From: Roseobacter sp.
GTDB taxonomy: Bacteria; Pseudomonadota; Alphaproteobacteria; Rhodobacterales; Rhodobacteraceae
Assembly: GCA_015665415.1 (NCBI GenBank)
Contig: JADFAE010000016.1
Location: forward strand, 62,001 to 126,000
Reading direction: 5' to 3'
Length of the DNA: 64,000 nt
Shown here: positions 27,925 through 36,312 of the stretch, one piece after another
Layout of the letters: each line of letters starts with the position of its first letter
How positions within the stretch are numbered: the first letter of the stretch is position 1
The notes under the pieces: model-generated
The model's input: the letters and a program-made list of their open reading frames with translations, nothing else
Database searches by the model: none
Told to the model about the DNA's origin: nothing
Translations under genes and position numbers: made by a program

Positions 27925-28084
27925 TCAAATCATTTATAGACAACCAGGGCAATCCATCAATTTTCTAGAGTATATGTACTTTCTCACCTCGATATAGCTG
28001 ATTAGGCAAACTAGGAGCGCCACCGGAGCGGTCATTCGTGAATCTTGCAGCCTTCAGCGCTTTGGGCTCGAAGCAGACATTGCT

Positions 28085-28681
28085 CTACAAACCCCGCACC
28101 CCGCTCAGGGTCAGGTTTGCCACCAGTTCGGCATAGTCCTCGCGGGCCTTGGGACCGGCGCCGGAGTTCCACATGTAGTACCAGTTCAACATGCCAAAGA
28201 CCGACATGGTGGCGGCGCGCAGCTTGCTTGGGTCTTCGGCAAAGACCTCGGGTGCCACCGCCTGCAATGTGTCGCTGAGGAACTGCACCATCTCACGCTG
28301 ATAGGCGCGCAGCAGTTTCTGCTGCTCCTCCGGCAGCGCGCCCATGGCACCGGACTGGACCTTGTGTTCATAATCCGCGCCCTGATAGGCCAGCAGCACC
28401 TCGGCCACCACCTGACGCAGCGCTTCATCCGGAGCAAGATCCGCAACCGCAACGCCACAGACGCGGTCGCGCAAATCACAGAGATAGGTATCAAGGAGGC
28501 CGAAGAGCACGGCATCCTTGCTGTCGTAATAGTGGTAGATATTGGCCTTGGAGATCCCGCATTCACGCGCCAGCTGGGTCATGGACGCACGGTCATAGCC
28601 GGCCTCGGCAAAGACCTTGGCCGCAGACTTCAGGATCTGGGCGCGCTTTTCGTCATGATCTTTTGCAATGGTGCGGGCCAT
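28085..28681 (-). CDS. TetR-family regulator, probable PaaR-type repressor
   Basis: 198-residue TetR protein. The DNA-binding helix-turn-helix is at residues 14-60 (AQILKSAAKVFAEAGYDRASM; GISKANIYHYYDSKDAVLFG). The C-terminal ligand domain contains MLNWYYMWNSGAG, a motif of TetR repressors linked to acyl-CoA degradation. It is 32 bases downstream of paaK in the same direction. It probably represses the paa genes, with phenylacetyl-CoA as the inducer. A matching dyad lies in the paaG-paaZ promoter region. Confidence 0.85.
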   Translation of the reverse strand: MARTIAKDHDEKRAQILKSAAKVFAEAGYDRASMTQLARECGISKANIYHYYDSKDAVLFGLLDTYLCDLRDRVCGVAVADLAPDEALRQVVAEVLLAYQGADYEHKVQSGAMGALPEEQQKLLRAYQREMVQFLSDTLQAVAPEVFAEDPSKLRAATMSVFGMLNWYYMWNSGAGPKAREDYAELVANLTLSGVRGL

Positions 28682-28713
28682 GGGCTCAGCTCTCTTTTGG
28701 GTCAGTCGCGTTT

Positions 28714-30024
28714 CTAGTCGGGGTCACGGTTGTCGACAACGCGCTTGGCCTTGCCCTGGCTACGTTCCACCTCGCCGGGCTCGCCTACGATGATCTCGGT
28801 GGAGACGCCAACCATATCCTTGATCCGCTTGGTCAGCATCCGCGCCGCTGCGGTCTTGGACAGCTCATCGGTGGCACTGGGATCGGCCTCCACATAGACC
28901 CGCATCGCATCCATGCGACCGGCCTTGTACAGCTCGATCTGGTAATGCGGTGCCAACCCGCCCGTGGCCATCAGCTGCTCTTCGATCTGGCTGGGAAAGA
29001 CATTGACCCCGCGCAGGATGATCATGTCGTCCGACCGGCCTGTGATCTTTTCCATCCGCCGCATCGAGCGCGCGGTGCCGGGCAGCAGGCGGGTCAGGTC
29101 GCGGGTGCGGTAGCGCACCATCGGCAGGCCTTCCTTGGTGAGGGTGGTAAAGACCAGCTCACCCATTTCGCCATCGGGCAGCACCTCGCCGGTCTTGGGG
29201 TCGATGATTTCCGGCAGGAAATGGTCTTCCCAGATCACCGGCCCGTCTTTGGTTTCGACGCATTCGCTGGCCACGCCTGGACCCATGATCTCAGAGAGAC
29301 CGTAGATATCAACCGCATGCATATCAAAAGCGGCCTCGACCTCACGGCGCATGGCATCGGTCCAGGGCTCGGCGCCAAAGATGCCCACCTGCAGCGAGCT
29401 TTCGCGCGGGTCCATGCCAACCTTATGATATTGCTCAAGGATATTGAGCATATAGGAGGGCGTCACCATAATCCCATCGGGTTGGAAGTCGGTGATCAAC
29501 CCGACCTGCTTTTCGGTCTGACCGCCAGACATGGGCACCACGGTCGCGCCCAGACGTTCAATCCCGTAATGCGCGCCCAGACCGCCGGTGAACAGCCCAT
29601 AGCCATAGGCATTGTGCACCATATCGCCCTTGCGCAGCCCGGCCGCCCGCAGAGAGCGCGCCACCAGATCGGCCCAGTTGGAGATGTCATTAGCCGTGTA
29701 ACCAACGACCGTGGGTTTACCCGTGGTGCCAGAGGAGGCATGCAGGCGAATGATTTCCGAGCGCGGCACCGCAAAAAGCCCAAAGGGGTAATTGTCGCGC
29801 AGGTCGTTTTTATAGGTAAACGGGAACTTCGACAGATCCGACAGCTGCTGCAGGTCGTCCGGGTGCACGCCAGCCGCGTCAAAGCGCTCTTTATACATTG
29901 GCACATTGTCATAGGCATGACGCAGCGACCATTTCAGCCGCTCCAGCTGCACGGCGCGGATTTCATCAATCGAGGCAATCTCGATCGCATCGAGGTCTGC
30001 CTTGTTCGGGGTAAGATCTTTCAT
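28714..30024 (-). CDS. paaK: Phenylacetate-CoA ligase
   Basis: 436-residue adenylate-forming ligase that activates phenylacetate to phenylacetyl-CoA, the entry step of the aerobic paa route. The P-loop LHASSGTTGKPTVVGYT lies near residue 95. YGLSEIMGPGVASEC and YRTRDLTRLLPG are further AMP-binding motifs, and GRSDDMIILRGVNVFP is the hinge region. Length is normal for PaaK. It is followed 15 bases upstream by paaI. Confidence 0.96.
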   Translation of the reverse strand: MKDLTPNKADLDAIEIASIDEIRAVQLERLKWSLRHAYDNVPMYKERFDAAGVHPDDLQQLSDLSKFPFTYKNDLRDNYPFGLFAVPRSEIIRLHASSGTTGKPTVVGYTANDISNWADLVARSLRAAGLRKGDMVHNAYGYGLFTGGLGAHYGIERLGATVVPMSGGQTEKQVGLITDFQPDGIMVTPSYMLNILEQYHKVGMDPRESSLQVGIFGAEPWTDAMRREVEAAFDMHAVDIYGLSEIMGPGVASECVETKDGPVIWEDHFLPEIIDPKTGEVLPDGEMGELVFTTLTKEGLPMVRYRTRDLTRLLPGTARSMRRMEKITGRSDDMIILRGVNVFPSQIEEQLMATGGLAPHYQIELYKAGRMDAMRVYVEADPSATDELSKTAAARMLTKRIKDMVGVSTEIIVGEPGEVERSQGKAKRVVDNRDPD

Positions 30025-30039
30025 GGCTTCCTCCGTCGC

Positions 30040-30465
30040 CTATTCGTCAAACAACTGGCCCTTGATGGCACGCGAAAGCCCGCGAAAGGCTGCAATCATC
30101 TGGCCGGTTTGGTTTTCAACTGTCACGTCATAAATACCGCTGCGCCCGGTCAGAGAGACCTCAGTGGCGCGGGCAATCAATCGCTCGCCCAGCTTGCCAG
30201 GGGCGGTAAATGTGATGCTGTTGCTCTGCGCCACCGTTGATTGGTTGCGGCTGTTGCAGGCAAAGGCAAAGGCGCTGTCGGCCAGCATGAAGGTCACGCC
30301 GCCATGGCAGATGCCATGGCCGTTGCAGTGATGCGGCTCCACCGTCAGCTCCAGCTCAGCGGTGCCTTCATCGATGGCCGTGATCTCCATCCCCGCCCAT
30401 TTTGAGGCATTGTCGCTGGCCCACATGGCCTCAGCGGATTTCTTGGCGCGTTCTTTGGGAGTCAT
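30040..30465 (-). CDS. paaI: Hydroxyphenylacetyl-CoA thioesterase PaaI
   Basis: 141-residue hotdog-fold thioesterase that rescues CoA from dead-end ring-hydroxylated intermediates of the phenylacetate pathway. CNGHGICHGGVTFMLADSAF contains the HGG active-site segment, with the catalytic Asp in LADSAF. The ATG at 30465 is preferred over an overlapping GTG at 30471 because AGGGA is spaced correctly for it. The gap from paaG is then two bases. Confidence 0.93.
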   Translation of the reverse strand: MTPKERAKKSAEAMWASDNASKWAGMEITAIDEGTAELELTVEPHHCNGHGICHGGVTFMLADSAFAFACNSRNQSTVAQSNSITFTAPGKLGERLIARATEVSLTGRSGIYDVTVENQTGQMIAAFRGLSRAIKGQLFDE

Positions 30466-30467
30466 GC

Positions 30468-31253
30468 TCACTTTCCCTGAAACTTTGGCGCGCGTTTTTC
30501 CAGAAAGGAAGCAACGCCCTCGGCATAATCCGCGCTTTCGCCACAGGTCTTCATCGCATCGGCCTCTTGCTCCAGATGATCCTGCAGGGTGGCAACGGCG
30601 GCATCCTGAATGCAGTGCTTGCTCAGCCCCAGTCCCAAGGTCGGGCCATTGCCCAGCTGCGTGGCCATGGCGCGGGCGGTCTCCATCAGATCCGCATCTG
30701 GCACCGCTTTCCAGATCAGCCCCCAGTCCTCGGCCTGTTTGGCAGGCAATGGCTGCGCAGTAAAGGCCAGCCCCTTGGCGCGGGCCTCGCCCAGTAGCCG
30801 TGGTAGATGCCAGCTGCCGCCAGTATCAGGGATCAACCCAACCTTGGAGAAGGACTGAATAAATTTTGCGCTCTCGGCGGCAAAGACCATGTCACAGGCC
30901 AGCGCGATATTCGCACCTGCCCCGGCGGCAACGCCATTGACCGCGCAAATCACCGGGAACTCAAGCGAACGGATCAGATTGACCAGCGGCGCATAAAAGG
31001 TGCGCACCGTGTTGCCCAGATCCGGTGGACCATCCATTTTGCTGGGATCGCGGTCGCCCAGATCCTGCCCGGCACAAAAACCACGGCCCGCGCCTGTCAG
31101 CAGGATCGCCCGCGCACCACCATCCCGCGCCGCCTCAATGGCTGCGCGCAGGGCATAGTGCATTTCATCGTTGAAACTGTTGAGCCGATCCGGCCGGTTC
31201 AGGGTGATCTCCACCCAAGCGCCGTGATCCGCGACCAGAATTGAATCGGACAT
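30468..31253 (-). CDS. paaG: 2-(1,2-epoxy-1,2-dihydrophenyl)acetyl-CoA isomerase
   Basis: 261-residue crotonase-fold enzyme that converts the ring epoxide into the oxepin-CoA. AILLTGAGRGFCAGQDLGDRD is the crotonase signature with the oxyanion-hole residues, and VNGVAAGAGANIALACDMV is the second. FIQSFSKVGLIPDTGGSWHLPRLLG carries the Asp of PaaG-type isomerases. The start at 31253 follows GAGGGAGAAAAAG. It is the first gene of the leftward paaG-paaI-paaK-tetR unit and divergent from paaZ. Confidence 0.93.
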   Translation of the reverse strand: MSDSILVADHGAWVEITLNRPDRLNSFNDEMHYALRAAIEAARDGGARAILLTGAGRGFCAGQDLGDRDPSKMDGPPDLGNTVRTFYAPLVNLIRSLEFPVICAVNGVAAGAGANIALACDMVFAAESAKFIQSFSKVGLIPDTGGSWHLPRLLGEARAKGLAFTAQPLPAKQAEDWGLIWKAVPDADLMETARAMATQLGNGPTLGLGLSKHCIQDAAVATLQDHLEQEADAMKTCGESADYAEGVASFLEKRAPKFQGK

Positions 31254-31330
31254 CTTTTTCTCCCTCATGCCGCCCCTGCCTATCTCAAACCAGCGGGCTG
31301 CAAACCTCCGTTGACAAATTCCTTGCATAA

Positions 31331-31344
31331 ACCGACCGGACGGT
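31331..31344. promoter_or_regulatory. TetR-type operator in the paaG-paaZ divergent region
   Basis: ACCGACCGGACGGT is a near-perfect 14-base dyad (12 of 14 positions self-complementary), a form common for TetR repressors of acyl-CoA pathways. It sits 77 bases before paaG and 96 before paaZ, with a TTGACA at 31311-31316 nearby, so one site could control both directions. Confidence 0.6.
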
Positions 31345-31440
31345 CAATATATCATTCAAAGTGAATTTGAGGCCCCAAGGCAGCGAGTCGTCTCACGACC
31401 TGCCGCAGGGGATCGGCCACAGGAATGAAAAGGACAGAGC

Positions 31441-33471
31441 ATGAGCCTTCTATACGTATCGAGTTTCGCCGCGGGTGAATGGATCGCCCCGGGCGCGGGC
31501 GCCCGCAATATCGCCAGCGCCGTCACTGGTGCCCCGCTGGCGCAGGCTGGCAATGACGCGCTGGATGTACAGGCGATGCTCTCCTACGCCCGCGACACCG
31601 GTGGGCCTGCCCTGCGGGCGCTGACCTTTCATGACCGCGCCCGCATGATCAAGGCGCTGGCCGCACATCTGGGCCAGCACAAACAGGCGCTCTATGATCT
31701 CAGCTTTGAGACCGGCGCGACCCAGGCCGACCACATGATCGACATCGACGGTGGCATTGGCACCATGTTTGTCTTTGCGTCCAAGGGTCGTCGCGAGATG
31801 CCCGACGCCAAGGTCTATCTGGATGGCGAGGTTGAGCAGCTGTCGCGCAATGGCACCTTCCTGGGGCAGCACATCTGCACGCCTTTGCAAGGGGTTGCGG
31901 TGCATATCAACGCTTTCAATTTCCCGGTCTGGGGCATGTTGGAAAAGCTTGCCCCGACCCTGCTGGCCGGTGTGCCCGCCATCGTGAAACCGGCCACAGC
32001 CACCTGCTATGTGACCGAGCTGGCGGTGCGGCTGATGCTCGACAGCGGCATCCTGCCCGCCGGTGCCTTGCAACTGGTTTCGGGTGGTTTGGGGGATATG
32101 CTCGATCACCTCACCATGCAGGATGTGGTCAGCTTTACCGGCTCGGCCCAAACCGCGCTGAAACTGCGCCAAAACCCGGTCATTCTGGAAAACTCGATCC
32201 GTTTTGTGGCTGAACAAGACAGCCTGAACGCGTCGATCCTGGGGCCGGACGCTGTGCCCGGAACCACTGAATTTGATCTCTTCATCAAAGAGGTCAGCCG
32301 CGAGATGACCACCAAGGCGGGACAGAAATGTACCGCCGTGCGCCGCATCATCACCCCAGAGGCCCAGAGCGAGGCGGTGATCGAAGCCCTGTCGGCACGC
32401 CTGGCCAAGACACCAATTGGCGATCCGCGCCTTGAAAGCACCCTCATGGGCGCGCTGGTTTCAAACAGTCAAAAGCGGGACGTTCTGGAAAAGGCCGCGA
32501 TCCTGGCCACCGAAGCCACCCGCGTTTATGGCGATCCTGATGATTTTGTGGTTGCGGGTGCCGACAGCGACAAAGGCGCCTTTGTGCCACCAATGTTGTT
32601 TCACTGCGAAAACCCTGATGCCGCCCAAAGGGTGCATGACACAGAGGCCTTTGGCCCTGTCTCCACCGTGATGGGATATCGCGATCTGGACCATGCGGTG
32701 GAACTGGCCAACCGGGGCGAAGGCTCCCTGGTGGCCTCCTGCATCACCAATGATGCACAAGTCGCCCGCGAGGTCGCGCTGGGATCGGGGGCCTATCACG
32801 GGCGGATCTATTTCAACAACCGCGCTTCGATGAAGGAAAGCACCGGCCATGGCTCCCCGCTGCCGCATATGGTGCATGGCGGCCCCGGTCGCGCCGGTGG
32901 TGGCGAAGAACTCGGCGGCATTCGTGGCGTGAAACATTACATGCAGCGCACCGCCATTCAGGGCAGCCCCGATATTCTGGCCGCCATTGGCGAACAATGG
33001 GTTCCCGGCGGCACCGAGATCACAGCCCCGGCGCATCCCTTCACCCGCAAATACGGCGAGCTGGCGATTGGCGAGACCCTCAACAGCCCATCGCGCGAAG
33101 TAACGCTGGAGGATATCGAGCATTTTGCCAATTTCACCGGTGATACCTTCTATGCCCACATGGATGACGACGCCGCCAAGCGAAATCCCTTCTTTCCCGG
33201 TCGTGTGGCGCATGGCTACCTGCTGCTCTCCTTTGCCGCCGGGTTGTTTGTCGAACCCAATGAGGGCCCGGTTCTGGCCAACACCGGTCTTGATAACCTG
33301 CGCTTCATGAAACCGGTTTCGGCCGGCGACAGCATCAAGGTGCGCCTGAGCGTGAAGAAAAAGACCCCCCGCAACGAAGACTATGGCGAGGTGCGCTGGC
33401 ATGTCACCCTGACCAATCAGGAGGATGAAAAGGTCGCCGAGTATGAGCTTTTGACCATGAATGCCTTCTAG
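31441..33471 (+). CDS. paaZ: PaaZ, oxepin-CoA hydrolase / 3-oxo-5,6-dehydrosuberyl-CoA semialdehyde dehydrogenase
   Basis: 676-residue bifunctional ring-opening enzyme. The N-terminal aldehyde dehydrogenase domain (about 1-520) shows [34 protein letters not shown], and the nucleophile region [14 protein letters not shown] with the catalytic Cys. The C-terminal MaoC/hotdog hydratase (about 530-676) shows [15 protein letters not shown] and [13 protein letters not shown]. Both domains are intact, so the route can proceed to beta-oxidation. It is read opposite to paaG from a shared promoter region. The ring-epoxidising paaABCDE genes are not in this window. Confidence 0.96.
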   Translation: MSLLYVSSFAAGEWIAPGAGARNIASAVTGAPLAQAGNDALDVQAMLSYARDTGGPALRALTFHDRARMIKALAAHLGQHKQALYDLSFETGATQADHMIDIDGGIGTMFVFASKGRREMPDAKVYLDGEVEQLSRNGTFLGQHICTPLQGVAVHINAFNFPVWGMLEKLAPTLLAGVPAIVKPATATCYVTELAVRLMLDSGILPAGALQLVSGGLGDMLDHLTMQDVVSFTGSAQTALKLRQNPVILENSIRFVAEQDSLNASILGPDAVPGTTEFDLFIKEVSREMTTKAGQKCTAVRRIITPEAQSEAVIEALSARLAKTPIGDPRLESTLMGALVSNSQKRDVLEKAAILATEATRVYGDPDDFVVAGADSDKGAFVPPMLFHCENPDAAQRVHDTEAFGPVSTVMGYRDLDHAVELANRGEGSLVASCITNDAQVAREVALGSGAYHGRIYFNNRASMKESTGHGSPLPHMVHGGPGRAGGGEELGGIRGVKHYMQRTAIQGSPDILAAIGEQWVPGGTEITAPAHPFTRKYGELAIGETLNSPSREVTLEDIEHFANFTGDTFYAHMDDDAAKRNPFFPGRVAHGYLLLSFAAGLFVEPNEGPVLANTGLDNLRFMKPVSAGDSIKVRLSVKKKTPRNEDYGEVRWHVTLTNQEDEKVAEYELLTMNAF

Positions 33472-33508
33472 GATCCTGACCCTAATACGGGTTTTGATGC
33501 TGCAATTT

Positions 33509-33540
33509 GCGCTCCGGGCTGGTTTAACCGGCCCGGGCGC
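33509..33540. terminator. GC-rich hairpin after paaZ
   Basis: GCGCTCCGGGCTGGT can pair with ACCGGCCCGGGCGC with one bulge. No T-run follows, so it may be a pause or Rho-dependent end that separates paaZ from the PaaX-family gene. Confidence 0.45.
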
Positions 33541-33554
33541 ACTACTCTTGGCGC

Positions 33555-34355
33555 ATGAATACTGCGCCCTCCCAATGGTTTGAAGCGAGCATCGCCGAGC
33601 TTAGCCACCTGCAAAATCTGCGGGTCTGGTCGATTATTGTCTCCCTGTTTGGCGATCTGGCGCAACAGCCCGACGCCCGGATCAGCGGCACCACCCTCAC
33701 CCGTATCATTACCCCGATGGGGATCAAGCCAGAGGCCATCCGGGTTGCCCTGCACCGGCTGCGCAAGGATGGCTGGATCGAAAGCACCCGCTCTGGACGC
33801 GCCTCGGTGCATTTCCTGACTGAGTTTGGCCGCAGCCAATCTGCCGCTGTCACCCCGCGGATCTATGCCCGCGATCCGCAGCCACCGGCCGCCTGGCACC
33901 TGCTGATTGCCGAAGACGGCAGCGGCCAGACCGCACTGGAAGAGGCGCTGTTGTTGCCGCAGTATATCTCTGTCAACCGCAGCACCGCGCTGGGTCAGGG
34001 CGCAGTTCCCGAAGGCGTGGAAGAGCTTTTTGCGGCCAATGTCTCGCAGTTGCAACCGCCACGATGGCTGCAGGCCCGCCTGTTCCCGGATGATCTGATC
34101 GAGACCTGTCAGGCCCTGCTGACGGCGCTGCAGCAGCTGTCGTTCCCCGCCGAGATCTCTGCGGTTGAGATCGCCACCCTGCGCACGCTGATCGTGCATC
34201 ACTGGCGCCGAATTGCCCTGCGTCACCCCGACCTTCCCAGCCATTTTCACCCCGAACACTGGGTCGGGCCAGCCTGTCGCGCCCGCGTGTTTGATCTGCT
34301 TGACCAATTGCCGCAACCAACATTGCAAGAGCTGGACCAATCTGCGTCCAGCTAG
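33555..34355 (+). CDS. PaaX-family transcriptional regulator
   Basis: 266-residue PaaX-type repressor. The N-terminal winged helix contains LRVWSIIVSLFGDLA and IKPEAIRVALHRLRKDGWIESTRSGR. The C-terminal PaaX domain ends in a long helical stretch (LIVHHWRRIALRHPDLPSHFHPEHW). In gammaproteobacteria PaaX represses paa operons and responds to phenylacetyl-CoA. This cluster also has a TetR regulator, so control may be split. It follows paaZ by 83 bases on the same strand. Confidence 0.85.
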   Translation: MNTAPSQWFEASIAELSHLQNLRVWSIIVSLFGDLAQQPDARISGTTLTRIITPMGIKPEAIRVALHRLRKDGWIESTRSGRASVHFLTEFGRSQSAAVTPRIYARDPQPPAAWHLLIAEDGSGQTALEEALLLPQYISVNRSTALGQGAVPEGVEELFAANVSQLQPPRWLQARLFPDDLIETCQALLTALQQLSFPAEISAVEIATLRTLIVHHWRRIALRHPDLPSHFHPEHWVGPACRARVFDLLDQLPQPTLQELDQSASS

Positions 34356-34382
34356 CCACAGCCTCATTTGATTGGAGCCCCC

Positions 34383-35366
34383 ATGTCCGCCCTCAGCAGC
34401 CTTGCCCTTGTGGCGCTTGCCGCCCCCGCAGCCCTGCTGGGGGCCTCGCATCTCAAGACCCGCCGCCTGGCCCGCGAGGCGCGGGCCCTAGTGCCGCCGG
34501 TCGGGCAATACTGTGAGACACCCCAGGGCCGGATCCACTACGTCGACATCGGACCCCGCGACGCCCCGCCCCTGGTGCTGATCCACGGGCTCAGTGGTCA
34601 ATTGCAGCATTTCACCTATGCCCTGGCAGATCGACTGGCCAGGGACCACCGCGTTATCGCGCTGGACCGCCCCGGCTGTGGCTATTCCACCCGCGCGTCT
34701 GACGCCATGGCCCGACTGCCCGAGCAAGCGAAGATCCTGCTGAGTTGCCTGGACCAACTGGGGGTCGACCAACCCGTTCTGGTTGGACACTCGCTGGGGG
34801 GCGCTGTGGCACTGGCCATGGCCCTGCAGGCACCCGGAAAAATTCGCGGGCTGGCGTTACTGGCCCCGCTCACCCATCCCGATGCAGGGGGGGCTGAGGT
34901 CTTCAAGGGGCTGATCGTGCATACCAGCCTGATGCGCCACCTGATGGCACAGACCGTGGCGGTGCCAACTGCCGAGCGCAGCGCTGGGGCGGTGCTGGAT
35001 CAGGTCTTTGCACCGGAGCCATGCCCCGAAGACTTTCTGGTCAAGGGCGGCGGTGTACTTGGGCTCAGACCGCATGGGTTTGTGGCCGCCTCAGCTGATG
35101 CCTCATATCTCTATCCGGCCATCGACACCCAAGCCGCCCGCTACGCCACAGAGCTCAGCACACCGGGGGCGGTGCTGTTTGGCGCTGGCGACGCCGTGCT
35201 CAATCCCGAGACCCAGGGCAAGGCAATGGAGCGCTACGGTTTTGACTACAGGCTCGTCCCCGACCGGGGTCATATGCTGCCGCTCACCGCGCCAGATCTC
35301 TGCGAAGGTTTTATCAGGGACAGCCTGACAAAGTTACCCACAGGGCCACAAGACACTGAAAAGTAA
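34383..35366 (+). CDS. Alpha/beta hydrolase with N-terminal membrane anchor
   Basis: 327-residue alpha/beta hydrolase. The nucleophile elbow is VGHSLGGAVALAM, the oxyanion loop LIHGLSGQLQHF, a likely acid Asp lies in GAGDAVLNP, and the His is in RGHMLPL. The first ~20 residues (ALSSLALVALAAPAALLG) form an uncleaved anchor or signal sequence, suggesting an envelope enzyme. The ATG at 34383 follows GGAGCCCCC. The substrate is unknown; there is no obvious link to phenylacetate although it trails the PaaX gene by 27 bases. Confidence 0.85.
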   Translation: MSALSSLALVALAAPAALLGASHLKTRRLAREARALVPPVGQYCETPQGRIHYVDIGPRDAPPLVLIHGLSGQLQHFTYALADRLARDHRVIALDRPGCGYSTRASDAMARLPEQAKILLSCLDQLGVDQPVLVGHSLGGAVALAMALQAPGKIRGLALLAPLTHPDAGGAEVFKGLIVHTSLMRHLMAQTVAVPTAERSAGAVLDQVFAPEPCPEDFLVKGGGVLGLRPHGFVAASADASYLYPAIDTQAARYATELSTPGAVLFGAGDAVLNPETQGKAMERYGFDYRLVPDRGHMLPLTAPDLCEGFIRDSLTKLPTGPQDTEK

Positions 35367-35427
35367 CGGGATTGGTAGCTTACCTAAAAAAAACCCGCAC
35401 AAAGGCGGATTCTTTTGCATTTCCACC

Positions 35428-35456
35428 TTGACCCCATTGGCACCTTTCCGTAAATC
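35428..35456 (+). promoter_or_regulatory. Promoter of the tRNA gene
   Basis: TTGACC and TAAATC are spaced by 17 bases. Transcription would begin about 10 bases before the tRNA. This is a good sigma-70-type match. Confidence 0.65.
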
Positions 35457-35472
35457 GCCCCTCACAGTAGAT

Positions 35473-35549
35473 GGCGCGGTAGCTCAGTTGGTTAGAGCGA
35501 TCGACTCATAATCGATAGGTCGGGAGTTCAAGTCTCCCCCACGCCACCA
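35473..35549 (+). tRNA. tRNA with CAU anticodon (elongator Met, or Ile2 if lysidine-modified)
   Basis: 77-base tRNA with CCA encoded. Acceptor GGCGCGG/CCACGCC, D-arm GCTC/GAGC, anticodon arm ATCGA-CTCATAA-TCGAT, variable AGGTC, T-arm GGGAG-TTCAAGT-CTCCC. The anticodon CAT reads Met, but an Ile2 tRNA has the same DNA anticodon and cannot be excluded. The acceptor stem has one mismatch, C5 opposite A68, where pairing would require G68. Confidence 0.93.
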
Positions 35550-35589
35550 TTTCCCTCTCTTGCATCGCTAAACACTGCCCTTTTGGCCA

Positions 35590-35637
35590 TTGCAATGCAT
35601 CGCCCTGGCTATGTATCGCCCCTTGCTATGTATCACC
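35590..35637. repeat. Three degenerate ~16-base tandem repeats
   Basis: TTGCAATGCATCGCCC, TGGCTATGTATCGCCCC and TTGCTATGTATCACCC run head to tail. They start 41 bases past the tRNA, and the last covers the stop of the leftward membrane-protein gene. Confidence 0.55.
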
Positions 35638-36297
35638 CAGTGCTGATGTGATGCCAAAGGCCCCGACCAGCACCAGGCTCAGCGCCCAGACCAGATCCAG
35701 GTTGAACCAGCTGCGCGACAGGAACTTGAGACCGAGCCACAGATAGACCCCCAGCGCCACTGCGCCCCCGGCCAGCGTCATTGCGCCCGTATGCAGCAGC
35801 GCCACCCACAGGGCTGTCGACAGATTGCCCGACATCAGGCTTTGCGCGGCCAGATGGCCGGTATCACCTGGATCAATGGCACAAAGCCCGAGAAAGATCG
35901 GCACCAGCATCAGCCCCGCCCCATGGGCCATGGCCGCCAAAAAGGACCACAGCGCCAGCCGCGCCGGATGCACCCGCGCCAGAATGCGGGGATGGCGGCG
36001 ATTGATCAGCAGGTAGAGCCCCATGGCAATGACAGTCACCCCTGCCGCCACCCGGATCTGCAGCTCCCATTGCACCAGAAAAATCATCAGTGAAAAGGGC
36101 AACAAGATCGCCAGCATGGCCAGGAAATGCCCTCCGGCCAACAGGCCAAAGGCCTGCAGCAGAGCCAACCCGCGACGCTCCATCAGCGCGGCAGAAACCG
36201 CCAGCGGCCAGCCCATGCCCGGATTGACCCCATGGTAGATCCCGGACAGGAGAACGGCCCCCCAAAGGGCCGCCTCCGATAGGTTGGAAACATCCAT
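35626..36297 (-). CDS. Unknown polytopic membrane protein next to an SBP56 gene
   Basis: 223-residue protein with about six or seven hydrophobic segments. I do not recognise the family with certainty. GIYHGVNPGMGWPLAV and LLAGGHFLAMLAI place His residues in the first helices, vaguely like the H-x4-D/GH motifs of NicO/HupE-type metal permeases. A further His lies in AAMAHGAGLMLV. It starts 15 bases after the SBP56/methanethiol-oxidase-like gene, so the two form an operon; a role in supplying a metal to that enzyme is only a guess. The ATG at 36297 is preferred to a TTG one codon earlier. Confidence 0.7.
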   Translation of the reverse strand: MDVSNLSEAALWGAVLLSGIYHGVNPGMGWPLAVSAALMERRGLALLQAFGLLAGGHFLAMLAILLPFSLMIFLVQWELQIRVAAGVTVIAMGLYLLINRRHPRILARVHPARLALWSFLAAMAHGAGLMLVPIFLGLCAIDPGDTGHLAAQSLMSGNLSTALWVALLHTGAMTLAGGAVALGVYLWLGLKFLSRSWFNLDLVWALSLVLVGAFGITSALGDT

Positions 36298-36312
36298 CAA
36301 AGCAGGATCCCG

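Noticed and set aside
28663-30240. 525-codon open frame on the plus strand opposite paaK
   Set aside because: Antisense shadow of paaK and paaI, both of which have clear family motifs.
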